Below are positions 28,916 through 40,879 of a DNA stretch of 64,000 nucleotides, one piece after another. Both the position numbers and the translations under genes were made by a program. Location: assembly GCA_028023455.1 (NCBI GenBank), contig JAQFVV010006215.1, positions 10,905,024 to 10,969,023 on the forward strand. Reading direction: 5' to 3'. The notes below the pieces were generated by a model that was not told the origin of the DNA, ran no database searches, and worked only from the letters and a program-made list of their open reading frames with translations. Numbering within the stretch: position 1 is the stretch's first letter; each line of letters opens with the position of its first letter. The stretch is from Epiperipatus broadwayi (lineage: Eukaryota > Onychophora > Udeonychophora > Euonychophora > Peripatidae).

Positions 28916-31504
28916 TCAATATTAATTTATATTATATATATCTGTAATGTTTATACAACTTAATTTTAAAATGCACCTTTTAAGTTTTTTTCTCTTAAAT
29001 TTAAAAATATCAATTCTTATAAAAATCTCACATTATTTTGATGTGGCAAATTTATCTTAAATATTTTGTTGGTTTATTTATAATATGGACTTATTGAAAC
29101 TGCCATATAAAACTCAATGAGCAACTAACTTTAAACCTTTTCCCTCTTATTTTTTCCAGTTAAAAAACATTTTAGGAGACTTATTTCCATTAAATTAATT
29201 AATAGAGAAAGCTCATTTAGTTTTATACCTCATATTATAAATTTGCTTTAAATGATAGAAATTATTTTAAAAATTAGATGTGTTATTATTATCTCCAACT
29301 TAAACGTGCCCTGTAATTATTTCTGAAAAGATAATGAATTTTATTAAATCAGTTAAGTAAAATCTATCACGATTTTTGTAAAACAAATGTCTTGAAAGAA
29401 AATCATTGAAATTACATTTATCATAGCATTTTATCAGTATATTTTTCATACATATATATTTTATTTGTCAAAAAAATAGTAGAATTGTGATGCATAATTT
29501 ATTAAGCTGCATATTGTCAAACTTCACCAGAAGTGAGTTTGATATTTAATACCCAGTTTGTTTATGTTAATTAAAAGACTGATTTATTTTGTAATCTTCA
29601 ATGATGAACTATTTAATAACTTACTAATAAATGAAATATTTGGAAAGTGTGGAAAACAATTTATATTTTAAATTTTAATCCTTGCCTTCCCTTTTTATAT
29701 TATGTTTTATGATTCATTCGTTAATGGCCTAAGGTTTCTGGGGACTTTCTATTGTGTTAGGGAGCCAATTACTTTAATCAGCATTTGTTATTATTTTCAT
29801 TAGTGATACACTATCTATCTATATATGTCTGAGGCATTATGTATTTATAGTTATAATCATTTCTTTATTATTGTTATTCTTGCTTTGCTACATACCTCTC
29901 AGTACCTTTGGAAGTTTAAACATGACCAGTTCAATCCTTGACTCTCCCTTAATAGTAGATGTATTTTCCTACTAGGAATTCTTTTCCAGGCAATGCCATT
30001 AAGATGTGTATGGGAAGTCCAGCACATCAAATCTATTATGATTATTTAGAGACATGTTTGGCTGGAGGGCCAGCATTTCTCATCATCTAGTTGTATTTAC
30101 TAGGAATTTCCTTTAGCAAAGTTACCCAGAGGTTCGTAACAGACCTCATTTATTCTTTTGTTGTAATCTATAATATCATACTGCCTTTATCATTATATAT
30201 ATATATATTTACAAACCTAAAATGCTCTTTGCCATGATGGCATGTCCTTCACAAACCAACCCCATTAATTAGTTAAATATGATTATCTAATTTATTTAAA
30301 GTGAACTATCTTGCTTTCCACACTCAGTAGAGACAACTGATTTAAATGTAATAGTCTTATAAATGCACATCTTTCATATCTTGTTATCTATCTATCTATA
30401 TTTATATATAAAATAGATTTATTTGTAATCTTTTAAAGAGGGCTAATAATATTTTATTTGCTGATTGGTTCTTGGCAGACCAATTAACAAATTTTTACAT
30501 TGTTATCAAAGCCGCATCAAAACGAATTCAGGAAATATAATAACCTAGTTGTATAAACATAACTTGAATTATTTTGTATAACAATAACCAATTCCTTAAT
30601 AAATTCCTATAATATTATTATTTTAAATTAGCTTAGTTTGTCATCAGTCCAAATCTCTAAGGTTAATTATTCTATTTATTTATAATATTTCTTTGATTTA
30701 AATTCACTTCTTTGTAATGTTGCCAGAAAGAATTACAATTATTATGGTTCAAACCATTAGTAATCAATATCCAATCACCTCTGTACCATTCTGCAATTCA
30801 CTAAATCATTAATTTCTTATATAAACCCATTATTATTTTGAGTCTCTTTGTGAACCATGACCTCCAGCTGGGACAGAATAAAATCAAGCACTGCTCATGT
30901 CATCACAAACATTATCCATTAGTCAGAGAGGCAATAGTTCAGGAAAATAGGTTAGGATTCACCCATGCCCTGACATCTGTATCTTGTGCATGGTTGGATT
31001 TGAGGTACTTTTGCTTGGATTATTGGTCTTGTTGAATGAATACACAATTTTGACTGGCACATAGTGATGATAGTAATATATATTACTATCTTAGTTTTTT
31101 TTTGGAATTGAAATGGTTACATTTATTTGAAATGGCTGGTGATGATAAATATTAATATATGCACAGTATATATACACATATATTTATAATAGAATACCTC
31201 CAATACTTTAATATGTATAATATTCGACATTAAGATTCATATCATTGTAAAAAAAATTCTCTAAACCAGCATATCATATATGTGTAAATATAATTAAGTG
31301 CATAAACTAATTTAGAAAATATAATAAATTAAACAACCCCCTTTAATCATTAAATCCTTTAGCCAAATAGTTTGTTTAACAAATCACAAAATAAATAATA
31401 AATATCTAGTCACTATATCAATGAAAAGATAAAAATAGTTGATCTGGGTTTTTTTCATTGCATTAGTAAGATGACTAGATGGCTGTTTAAATTTATCTGG
31501 ATAG
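28916..31504. other. AT-rich intergenic DNA, nothing firm
   Basis: A mild GC-richer patch at 29930-30150 and a 65-residue plus frame at 30838-31035 (Cys/His-rich by chance) have no recognisable pattern. Short (TATC)n/(TA)n at 30195-30210 and 30386-30410. Confidence 0.45.
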
Positions 31505-31935
31505 TAGATTTAACAATTAGTAGCTTTTGTTCAGTGTAATGATTTGTAATGATTTGTGTACATCATATTCATACTTAGTTTGCTGTTATCCAATAAAGAT
31601 AAATTTGCACTCATTTTTATTATTTAAAAATATCCTTTGAAAATTTAATTGATCAAATCATGAAAACCAATAACAAATTGATTTAATATAAGTAATACCT
31701 TTTTTTTCTGAAATACAAGTAGATTACTATTAATTTGAACTGCAAGAATTTGAACCAGATTTAACAATTAGTGGATTGTTGTTTAATGTATATAAAAATG
31801 ATTTATGATATATTCGTAATTAGCTTGCTGTTATCCAAATGTAAATGATCAAATCAATGAAAAACAATAACAAATAGAGTTAATGTAATACCTTTCCTTT
31901 TGAATACAGCTAGACTACTACTAATCTAAATTTCA
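31505..31935 (+). repeat. Diverged tandem duplication, ~251-bp unit
   Basis: agatttaacaattagt at 31506 and 31757 begins two related stretches. Both continue through ttgctgttatccaa, gatcaaatca, aataacaaat and aatacctt in the same order. Divergence is substantial. Confidence 0.8.
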
Positions 31936-33030
31936 TAAATTAAAACTATTCTATTTTCTAAGTACTTTTAAGTTGATCAATATAACTTTTCAAAGATGTA
32001 CCTAATGACTCCAATTTCAATAGTACATACTTAATAAAAAGTTGAATTGTTAAAAAAAATCTGCTTAAAATCTGAATGTTATGTAAACTAAATACATGTA
32101 ATACATAATAATTTTTAACTGTATATATCATATAAAACAACAAAAAAATGCAATTCTATGTTAAAAATTTATTTCAATTAATTTTAAAAATGAAATAGAA
32201 AAAATAGTGTGGCAATTTCTAATGATGAATTATTTTTACTTCAGCTAATATCTAAAAAGAAAACCAGATGATCAGAGTTAATATCCATAATGTTTTTTTA
32301 AATGTTAAATTAATCTTTAAGCTGGATGAAAATTTTAACTATTGACAGTATTCCAAAAGCAAAAAATATATAATTCTGTAAATGTTTATTTTTAACAACA
32401 AACAAAATAGAATATATCATTAGCTTCTAATGATAGATTTCTGTATTCCACTTCATGAGCCAATATTAAAAGAAAAACATAATCAGAGTTTAATACCTGT
32501 AACATATTTTTATAAAAAAGTTATAATTATTCTCAGGATATATAAAATTCTCAATTATCTATACACTGATATATAAAAGCAACAAATTTGTGATTCTACC
32601 TTAAAAATATAAAAATTAATTTAAAAAGATAAAATATATCTATAGTTTCAGTGTCCATACTTGATTATATTAGCCACTTGATGTAAGATAATGTGAACAA
32701 ACAGTATAGTCTTCACAACACATTCTTGAATAAAAAAATTTCATTTGTCAGTATATGTGTTATTTACAATTCTGTACAATGGTCAAATTCAAAACATTTG
32801 TGATTTTATGCTAAAAGTTCATTTTCAACAAAAAAAAATGGTGGCTGTGTTTTCTAATTCAATGTAGAAGTATGTTCACAGATCATATTGTAAATTCCTC
32901 TTGAAAAAATTGAATTTCTGGTCAAGCATTGGTGGCCTAGTTGTTAGCATAGTGGCCTTTCAAGCAGCTGGCCTGGATTCGCTTCCAGTCAACACATTTG
33001 ACATATGAAAAAAAATTGAATTACTAAAAA
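31930..33030 (+). repeat. Old tandem array, ~220-bp unit
   Basis: The motif (g/a)t(a/g)attct followed by taaaaatttatttt-like text recurs at about 32149, 32370, 32590 and 32800. A second motif (aataaaaaagttgaattnt) recurs near 32033, 32510, 32727, 32903 and 33010. Together they give a period near 210-221 bp over about five units. The units are strongly diverged, as in an ancient satellite remnant. A SINE has inserted near the right end. Confidence 0.72.
32926..33015 (+). mobile_element. tRNA-derived SINE, copy 1
   Basis: gcattggtggcctagttgtt resembles a tRNA 5' half with an A box (tggcctagttg). The B box is degenerate at ggattcgcttcc. The unit ends acatatgaaaaaaaa. The flanking text gaaaaaattgaatttc (left) and gaaaaaaaattgaatta (right) could be a target duplication or array homology. 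It shares the whole layout with the copy at 51286-51384, which argues for a short interspersed element and not a tRNA gene. Confidence 0.75.
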
Positions 33031-34249
33031 AATTTTTTGTCAAGTTTATTTATTTATATAAAACCAATAAGTTTACAATTTGATACTACTTTTCCACAAA
33101 ATTTAAAAAATAAACACAAAACTAATATTCAATCATTGTTTACTTATGATTTCTGTGAGTTAATATGGAAATCAGTGGTGTTTTTAGGATTCCTTAAGTT
33201 TTTAATGCTTAACTGCTATAGATTTAATAACAGAATTCATATTCCTATACTTTTTCTCTTCTTAAAGTATATTCAAACAGTTGCCGTTTGTGTAAAAAAA
33301 AATATTTTAAGGAACTTCAACTTAGACTTTAAGTTCAAGTTCCTTATAATTACATTAAATTTAGTATAGAAAATATTTGTCTTTAAAATTATGCTTTATT
33401 TTTTTATTTTATACATTGTGCATCTCATTTATATTTAAATCCAAAATAAATACTAGTCATCATCTATTTTAATAAAACTTTTTGATCTAAACTTGGATAA
33501 CTAATACCAAATAAATAATTTTGTCAAATCTCTACAATAAGTATCTAAATAATCAAAAGATTGATTATAGATTAACTTCAACTACAGTCAGCAACAATTT
33601 AAAAATATTTTACAAAGAAAAATTGATTAATTATGGTAAAATAATTTATCTACCCTTCCAAAATGTTTTTTATTATAATGCAAGATAACCTTTAATTACT
33701 AGATGCATTACTCCAGAGGTGAATATATCATCCTTTTAGTGATTTGTTTAGTGACCAATTTCTATTAATCTCACTTAAATAAAAGATTTAGAAGAAAACC
33801 TGGTAGAATTTTTTTAAAAAAAATTTTACAACAGTATCATCAAACACGAGTTGCATTAAAGTTAAAAATGAAGCTTTAATTTTTATTCAGTATTAAAAAA
33901 AATAGTTAACGATTATTATATCTTAAAACTGAAGTAATACATTAAAATATTACATACACGCATGTTCATTACTGAGTCATTCATCTCTATAATATTGAGA
34001 TCAAAATTAATAAATTGACAGATAATTGAAATATCGATGAATAAAACTAATTAAAAAATAAAATCATTTTTACTCAAAATAATTTTTCTGGTTTAAAAAA
34101 AACTATTTTGTTAATGTATTTGAATTCATATCAGCAGCAGGGACTTTAAACCACTAAACATCACACGATCACCATCTCTATAAGCTATTGAGCTTAGATT
34201 GAAAATATTGTGTTTTCAATTTCATTCTCATAGTTTTGTGGTTAAGTAG
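33031..34249. other. AT-rich DNA, nothing recognised
   Basis: A 110-residue plus frame at 33037-33369 is Phe/Leu/Lys/Asn-rich, shows no domain and has no splice support. I treat it as chance. Confidence 0.5.
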
Positions 34250-34480
34250 AGTTAAAAGATGGCTGCTGGAGAGTTGCATTAGATTCTAAGATCTAGGTGC
34301 AGTGCTCTCAGATCCAAGGCTTCTCACTGATGAAGGCCATAAGCCAGAAACTAGTCTGGGATGTTGGATGAGTAGGCACTACGTGGAGATTTTATGCACA
34401 AGCCTTCTTGCATCCATTGATTACTCTGGTTGGCACAGGGTGGTACTACTGTATGGAGAGTTTTGCATGTTTATTAACAA
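34250..34480 (+). repeat. GC-richer small repeat carrying a hammerhead-like box
   Basis: The right part (34405-34466) matches the arms of the hairpin at 36775-36914: atccattgatt, ctctgg, and actgtatggagagttt in order. The left part contains the hammerhead-like motif annotated separately. A similar box lies inside the fold-back at 37728-37953. This suggests a small non-coding repeat family. The 106-residue frame across it is a by-product. Confidence 0.7.
34322..34361 (+). ncRNA. Hammerhead-ribozyme-like motif
   Basis: CTGATGA (34327-34333) is followed by a short helix II (GGC ... GCC with a cataa loop) and GAAA (34347-34350), then the palindrome ACTAGT as a minimal helix III and C at the cleavage position (34356). 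TCTCA before the core pairs with TGGGA after it (one G-U) as helix I. An unpaired A on each side of helix II departs from the consensus, so activity is doubtful. The compact helix III resembles the hammerheads described in Penelope elements and animal retrozymes. Confidence 0.55.
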
Positions 34481-35349
34481 CAGGGACTTTGTGGGGATTA
34501 TGCAAACCCATCCACAAATTACAAATACATCTGCATATAGAATATACTGGCCCATTTTTATTTATTTTATATTTTGGGTTGCTGTTTTTCAACTTCTTTT
34601 ACTGAATGCTTTTCTCTTTTAAAATATTTCAAAACACTATGTCTAATTGTAGTTCTTCAGTGTTGTTTATTCTCTGCTGTAACTTCGCCAATAGAAACAA
34701 TCAGCATTGCATCTTTATCTAATAACACTGAGATAATCATTATAAGATAAATGAGGTATATCTCTTCCTCGAAAACTCTATTCAAATTCCACATAAAACT
34801 AGTTTTATATATTCAGTCCAACACTAAATGTGACATTACAATAATGAACTCTACAATACCATATCTGGTAAGTGGAAAATATATTGATTGGTTTTATGAT
34901 CATGCTATGATATTTTTAAATTTTTATAGAGTATTTTTAAATTAAAAATTTTTAATGTCTTTATATGGCATCGACAGGATATTCAAATCCCACTTCTATA
35001 CAATAAACTAGAGAAGATAACATATCTGTAGTAGTTATTTCCTTGGGACGAAACATCCTTTTAATTTGTCAAAAGCAGCAGTAGTGTGGAATCTATTAAC
35101 TCTTAACAGCCAAATCCACTTTTCTACTTATAAAATCACTAAGATATTTAAAATGATTTATATTCTCAAATTGATAACTTTATCCAAGCTAAAAATTGCT
35201 GGAGATTTTTCTTCCATTACTGGCAGATACCGAACTTTAGTTTTTTTTAGCATTAAAAAGATAAATAAAAATTTTAATTCCCGTATTTTAAATTTTTATT
35301 ATTATTGCCGTTTTATTTTATTTATTAAATATTACTTATCTCTATTCAG

Positions 35350-35525
35350 ATCCACGCTTTTAGGTAAAATGTTAAGGATTGATGTTAATGAAGTCAAAGA
35401 TGGTAAACAATACAAGATACCAAAAGATAATCCTTTTGTAAATGACCCAGATGCTAGAAAAGAGATCTTTGCTTATGGAATCCGCAACTCATGGCGATGT
35501 TCTCAAGATAGAGGGGATAAAAAAG
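35350..35525 (+). CDS. Internal exon of a hedgehog-interacting-protein-like gene (HHIP/HHIPL family)
   Basis: A 176-bp exon with a good acceptor (pyrimidine-rich ttatctctattcag ending 35349) and donor (aaaag|gtaaat, GT at 35526). It enters with one base completing a codon, encodes 58 residues, and leaves one base of the next codon. The text STLLGKMLRIDVN, YKIPKDNPFVNDPDARKEIF and AYGIRNSWRCSQDRGD matches the conserved LLGK-LRIDV / Y-IP-DNPFV / E-YAYG-RN-WRCS-DRGD stretch of HHIP-like proteins. That stretch is part of the glucose/sorbosone-dehydrogenase-type six-bladed propeller. Family members are secreted or membrane-anchored; HHIP itself binds Hedgehog ligands, while the HHIPL role is less clear. 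The exon cannot tell the paralogues apart. The open frame extends upstream to 35066 without stops, but that part is AT-rich intron. No other exon was recognised in the window, so flanking introns are long or the neighbours are beyond recognition. Confidence 0.88.
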
Positions 35526-36774
35526 GTAAATTTATTTGTGTGCTTGTTATTTAATTTTTAATTAGCATCATCTATAAGTACGTCTAAAAGAACTTTGAAT
35601 AATTTTTAGTAATCAGTATTTAAAGTTTGAAGGCAATACTTATCCAAAGATTGCAAAAATTATCCAGCTTTTTTTTCAAATAATAATAAATTTGATTCTA
35701 AAAGTTAATAGATTTATTGCCATCAAAAATGTCTGATAAAATATCTATAAGATTAGAAGATCAATTCCAGAACTAAATTAATTTTTTTATCTAAAAAATA
35801 GAGCTTACATGGAAATATGAATAATAATTTACAAAAAAATTAATCATCTTGGTCATCTCAAAAAGTTCATGACTTGTTGAAACTGACAGAGTTAACAAAA
35901 GAGAATATTAAAATTTAGAGCTTTGCATCTCAATCACTGAAAATTTTCAAGCCAAATTTAACATTTGCAAATCTGTTGTTTAATAAAGTTCTCACATTTA
36001 ATTTTGTTTTGAATTATTTCAATGTGGATTTATTAAATTCAGACATATTTTTAAGAGTAGATATTATTTTACTGCTACTGTTTAGTCACAACTCAGTTTC
36101 TTAATGCAATGCAATAATCAGATAAATATTACAATGCTAACAACAAAATATGTTTTCAACTGGTCTTTAGATAAAATAAACAACTCAATGAAACTATAAA
36201 TAGGTATTTTAATAATGTTTCTGGGTTGATTTTTGTTTTGAGTATCCATATTGATATCTTTATGATGCATCAAGAAATCAATTTTTAGATTACAAAAACT
36301 AGATGAAATAAATGTTTCTTAGTAGTATTGGATAAAAAAAAGATTAGAATAATAATTACATTTTTTATTATTATACACATGTGTAAATGACAAACTAACT
36401 TAATCAATAGATGCTAATTTTAATATATTTATACATGGTATAATGATTACATCATGAAATTGCTGCACATTCAAGAAACACCTTGTATGAAAGTGGGGTA
36501 GTTAAAATTACACTACAGAAATATTATTTATTATTGGATAATCTCTAGTCTTATGAATCACTAACCAATAACTATTGTGAAAATAATACTGATTTCATTA
36601 TATACTAATAAAACAAAATTCCTGCTAAATTTTACTACTGCTTGCATTATTTATTAAATTTGAAATTACATAAATGAAGCAAAATTAATTTAAAATGTAA
36701 CTCCTCTTCTTATATCATCTTTATCTTTAATCACCATTTTTTATGCTTGCTCATAACTGTTGTTAAAACAAGCA
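35526..36774 (+). other. Presumed intron downstream of the HHIP-like exon
   Basis: AT-rich sequence without open frames or structured repeats. I searched for the expected next-exon motif (CGDVGQ) and did not see it. Confidence 0.45.
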
Positions 36775-36914
36775 AAACTCTCCATACAGTAGTGTCACTC
36801 AATGCAATCCAGAGCAATCAATAGATGCACTAAATAGGAATTTTATGCACAAACCTTCTGGAATCCATTGATTTCTCTGGCTTGCACTGAGTGGTAATAC
36901 TATAGAGAGTTTTT
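36775..36914. repeat. Inverted repeat hairpin, ~53-bp arms
   Basis: Left arm 36775-36828 (aaaactctccatacagtag...) and right arm 36862-36914 (...tactatagagagtttt) are diverged inverted copies. Each also matches 34405-34466, so the hairpin is made of two opposed copies of that repeat. Confidence 0.88.
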
Positions 36915-37651
36915 CCTGTTTTAATAATCTTTATTTTTATGAATCTGTCTTTACAAAATGTTCAAATGGCCATGATTCATTCATACAAAGAAATTATTCC
37001 AAAAAAATACTATGCTTAAATACTACATCTAAATCATGACAGTTTCATCACCAAAATTCAAAACTGGATGAAAATATTCTGGTTGATAAGCAATTTTTGT
37101 ATGATTTCAAGATATAAACAGTTCTAGTAGTTGGTAAAATTATATGTAATAATTAGGCTCATTGTATAAATTTCAGTAATCCATTGTCTAACCCATAAGC
37201 TTATCAAATCATAAACTCCACATCATAACAATCCATCATATATTAGTAATATTTAAATAAAATCTTGATCAGAAATAATCTTGTAAAGCTGTTGATAAAT
37301 TATTTTAATGAAAACTACATATTTTATGTAATGAATTTGCTGTGGATTCTGTCACTATGGCTTTGTTATGTTTGGCACAATTCTTTGTAATATCTATTGG
37401 TTGTTCACAATAAAGTTGTGTTTTACCAGCATTAGTTAATGCAGTCATTATCTTTAATTAAAATGTCAATATTACAATATACACATTTCAGCTATTTTGG
37501 ACACTTGTGCCCCAGTTAATAAGGGATTAACATTTTGACTTGACATTTTTTTGTTAAAATGACTTTAATTTCTTGTTAAATATTCTTTACCAATATTTTT
37601 TTTTTATTTTTGTGATAATGATATCAAAAACATAAAGTTAATAAAAAGGTG
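36915..37651. other. AT-rich DNA, nothing recognised
   Basis: No features supported. Confidence 0.5.

Positions 37652-37727
<76 letters not shown>
37652..37727. repeat. (TA)38 microsatellite
   Basis: Uninterrupted TA tract directly abutting the left end of the fold-back at 37728. Confidence 0.95.
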
Positions 37728-37730
<3 letters not shown>

Positions 37731-37953
37731 CACTAGGTGGAGCTTACTACTAGCTTCTAACAAGCTGTAAATTATAAGTGTCAAAAAAGATACTAGTGTC
37801 TGAAATCCTAACTCCTCACTGAGGTGAGCCATACGCTCAAAACCATTTCATCTGGGAATGAGGATTTTCCGGCCGAGATTTTGAATTCTTTCTTTTTCAG
37901 CACTTATAATTTAAAGCTTACTAGAAGCTAGTGATAAGCTACACCTAGTGAAC
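37728..37953. mobile_element. Fold-back element with 53-bp terminal inverted repeats
   Basis: Left arm 37728-37780 (gttcactaggtggagctta...) and right arm 37901-37953 (...taagctacacctagtgaac) are inverted copies with about seven differences. The 120-bp centre holds a degenerate hammerhead-like box at 37817-37860: ctgaggt, a perfect GAGC-catac-GCTC helix, then aaaacc, ending tctgggaatg. This box shares layout with the one at 34322-34361. The element is joined to a (TA)38 tract on its left, suggesting insertion into or beside TA repeats. Confidence 0.82.
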
Positions 37954-38768
37954 ATTTAGTACAAGCTTAAAAGCAAGTTACACAATTTGTGTCTTGTTTT
38001 ATTATATATATATGTATTATAATCTCTTTACCTAAAAGGCCAGACTTTTAGAACAAAAAAATTCTCATTAAGCAAATGGCAACACATTTTCATTTGAATT
38101 TTAAAGTTGTGTTTTAAAAAAATAATTTAAATCACCAAACAGAAGAGGGATTTTAATTTTTGGAATAAAAATATCAAAGATGATAAATACATTCATTATG
38201 ATAATGTTGATTTAATATGATAATTGGTCTTATTATAAAATCACAACTATTAAATTATAAAGATTCAGAATCTAATTATGAATTATAAATTTAGTTGCCA
38301 AATTTGATTGTTGATGATTAGAAATTTATGTAAAGTTAATTCTGATTTTTATACAAGTTACCTTAAGTTGTTTAACAATGCTTCTATAAAGTTTATTTTT
38401 AAAACAAAAAAAATAATTATTTTTATATGTTTATAAGGTAATAGTAAACCTATGGGTCAATACTAATTTAAACATGATACTTTTCTCTATTTTTACAGTC
38501 ATTACATCAATATTACTTGATAATCCAATTATTTATATCTCAACCAATCATTGGATGACATGATAAGTTGGGATGGGCTAAATACTTAGATACAAAAAAT
38601 ATCTTAATGTTGCTTGAAATTTATAGCATGAAGATGCATTTGTAGATTCAGCTCAAAAATCAAAATCATCATACAAATGTAAATATACATATAATAGATG
38701 CAATGATAGCCTACAATACTACTTGATGTAGCTGAAAATATAAATGGTAGGTCAACATCAGTACTCAA
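37954..38768. other. AT-rich DNA, nothing recognised
   Basis: Only short (TA)n at 38005-38017. No gene or element supported. Confidence 0.5.
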
Positions 38769-38783
38769 ATCATTAACTATTTG

Positions 38784-38819
<36 letters not shown>

Positions 38820-38830
38820 CAAATAGTTAA

Positions 38831-38866
<36 letters not shown>

Positions 38867-38870
38867 TGGG
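38769..38870. repeat. Perfect 66-bp palindrome around (TA)n, then a second (TA)n
   Basis: atcattaactatttgtatta (38769-38788) and its exact complement (38815-38834) flank a TA tract, followed by another TA tract to ~38860. The palindrome is perfect, so it is recent or actively maintained. Confidence 0.93.
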
Positions 38871-38999
38871 TATATTAAGATTTTCAAAAGTTTATGAGAT
38901 TCAGAATGATTAGAAATCTCTTCTACATTTTTAAACCAATGAATGAATTATTTTGCTACAGAAGTTTTTGAGAACATCCTTCCTTTTGAATCAAAAGTT

Positions 39000-39790
39000 A
39001 TATATATGTAGCATTTGGGGATTATTTTTCATACAACTTGTTTATTAAGTAAATGAAATACTCTCAGGCCAAAGCATAAGACAATATTTTTATTTTATAG
39101 AGAAAAGATCAAATAGTCTTCTCCCTTTACCTCATTTTCTTATGTAGAGATTTGTCTGATACACTTTGACCAAAAAACATGAATTTAATCAGTCATATTA
39201 TTTATTTTAAAGCTATTTTTAGTTGCTTTATATTTATAATTGACATGTGTGAGATTCCACTCAATTTAAAGATTATCATTTATTTTCTTTATTATTTTTG
39301 CAATACTTCATATAATTATAACTCACTATTGATGATTTTTATTGCCCCAATAATCTTATTTAAAACTTTTATTTATATTTTCAAAGCTTAACTTTGAAAA
39401 TATAAACAGAAGTTCTGAAGCTTTAAAAATTGCTGAGGCAATCAAAACCACCAATAGTGGATTATAATTGTATGAAGCATTGTAAAAGTAATTTAAGAAA
39501 GTAAATGATATTAATTTTATATAGATTTGGCAGTGCAATAAGAAAGATAAAGTTATAAGTTAAATATTGTCAATGCTAATTCAAAGAATGAAATATGTAA
39601 TGCTAGATTTATCCAGTATTTAAACAATATGTACCACTTTGAGATTATTTCTCATGCATGTAATTAAGAAAATGAGATAAAGAGATAAGATGGTCTGATC
39701 TTGTCTTTATAATGTAACAGTATGAAAAAACAGGAGCAAACATGGGGTTATGGAAAGTCATCAATGCCAAGTCAAAGACTCAAATTTAAC
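39000..39790. repeat. Very large diverged inverted repeat centred at 39392
   Basis: The centre is tatattttcaaagcttaact then tttgaaaatata. The arms continue outward through catttattttctttattatt / aagaaagtaaatg and further to ttctccctttacctcatttt / aaaatgagataaagagataa. Arms are close to 400 bp each, with moderate divergence. Open frames on opposite strands at 39179-39391 and 39356-39538 are mirror images caused by this symmetry. The outer left part (39000-39090) also matches 50290-50395 in inverse orientation. Confidence 0.82.
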
Positions 39791-39809
39791 CATACAAATA
39801 ATATAATGA

Positions 39810-40330
39810 GCATGAGCAATGAGCCTAAGAGATTACAGAAAACTAACTATAAGTTCACCAGCATTACCCAAAAGTAATAATTATTCATCATTATTAATTA
39901 TGAACAATTAAAAATAAATCAGTCAATTTATGACTGAATTTGAAGTGGGTCTATTATAGACCAGACTAATTATTTAGCCCTTTCCAGCTTGGGTCAGATT
40001 ATTTAAACATTAATTTGGATTCACAAACTTAAGTGCCAATCCATAAGAATATAACAATTAAAAAAATAATGTTGGGATACTAAAACATGCTGATCATCAT
40101 CAATGCTCTGGCCACTTAGGACTATTAATGTATTGGCCAACTATAAACTCAATTTCTAATAAATACCAAACTAAATAAAATATAGTGCATGGACTTTAAA
40201 GGATATCTTCTTTCTGCCAACCAGAATAATCATCATTTGGATTTCTATAACACTAAATATAAACTCCTTTTATATAACAGATCATTATGCATGAATCCAG
40301 CTCAGAGAACAAAAGCTCTATAACTTATTT
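39810..40330 (+). repeat. Dispersed repeat shared with 58870-59335
   Basis: Ordered shared words include accagcatta, tagacca(g/t), gctgat(c/t)atcatcaatg, aactat/ctataaact, and catttggat(t/g)tc. The copies are about two-thirds identical by eye, in the same orientation. No coding frame. Confidence 0.78.
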
Positions 40331-40879
40331 TGTCAGCAAGTGATATAATCCTAACATAATGTTTTAAATCTCTTCTAGGATTAATTAAATTCATTGGAAT
40401 AACTTTAATAATGAAATATGAATTTATTGATTAGAAACAAAATGAAATTAAGATCTGCTAAGTATGTCATAAATTTAAATACAGTATTCTGATTTTGATT
40501 AATACAATAAACTATCACGTTGTGATTTACAAATACTTCATAAGAGGTTTGCATAAAACATGTATATATCATCACACAGATGTGTGCCTATATAAAAAAA
40601 AATAACATGTTCTAATTGTCATAGATTAAAAATCATTTTAGAATATATAATGATATATTAACAATTTAAAAAGATTTTTAGATGTTTTCATGACACATAT
40701 TTATATAAATAAGTACAGGCAAGCTGTATAAAGCATTTTATTCCTTTTAATGATACATAAATAATGATAGATTTAATATGTTTGGATACCCATTTAGATG
40801 TGACCACATAACTTATTAAAAATATTTTTTCAGCAAATATAATTCAGTGTCATAAATATACATAACCAATGCACACATG
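40331..40879. other. AT-rich DNA, nothing recognised
   Basis: No features supported. Confidence 0.45.

Noticed and set aside
30838-31035. Cys/His-rich 65-residue frame as a zinc finger
   Set aside because: Cys and His spacing does not match a known finger and there is no splice support.
33037-33369. 110-residue frame
   Set aside because: Composition is that expected of AT-rich DNA (Phe, Leu, Lys, Asn, Ile); no splice sites or family pattern.
34302-34622. 106-residue frame
   Set aside because: It runs through the hammerhead-bearing repeat and low-complexity sequence; two overlapping frames are open by chance and no domain is visible.
35066-35349. Upstream extension of the HHIP-like open frame
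   Set aside because: The frame is open, but the translation is AT-driven and the family match begins exactly after a good acceptor at 35349, so this part is intron.
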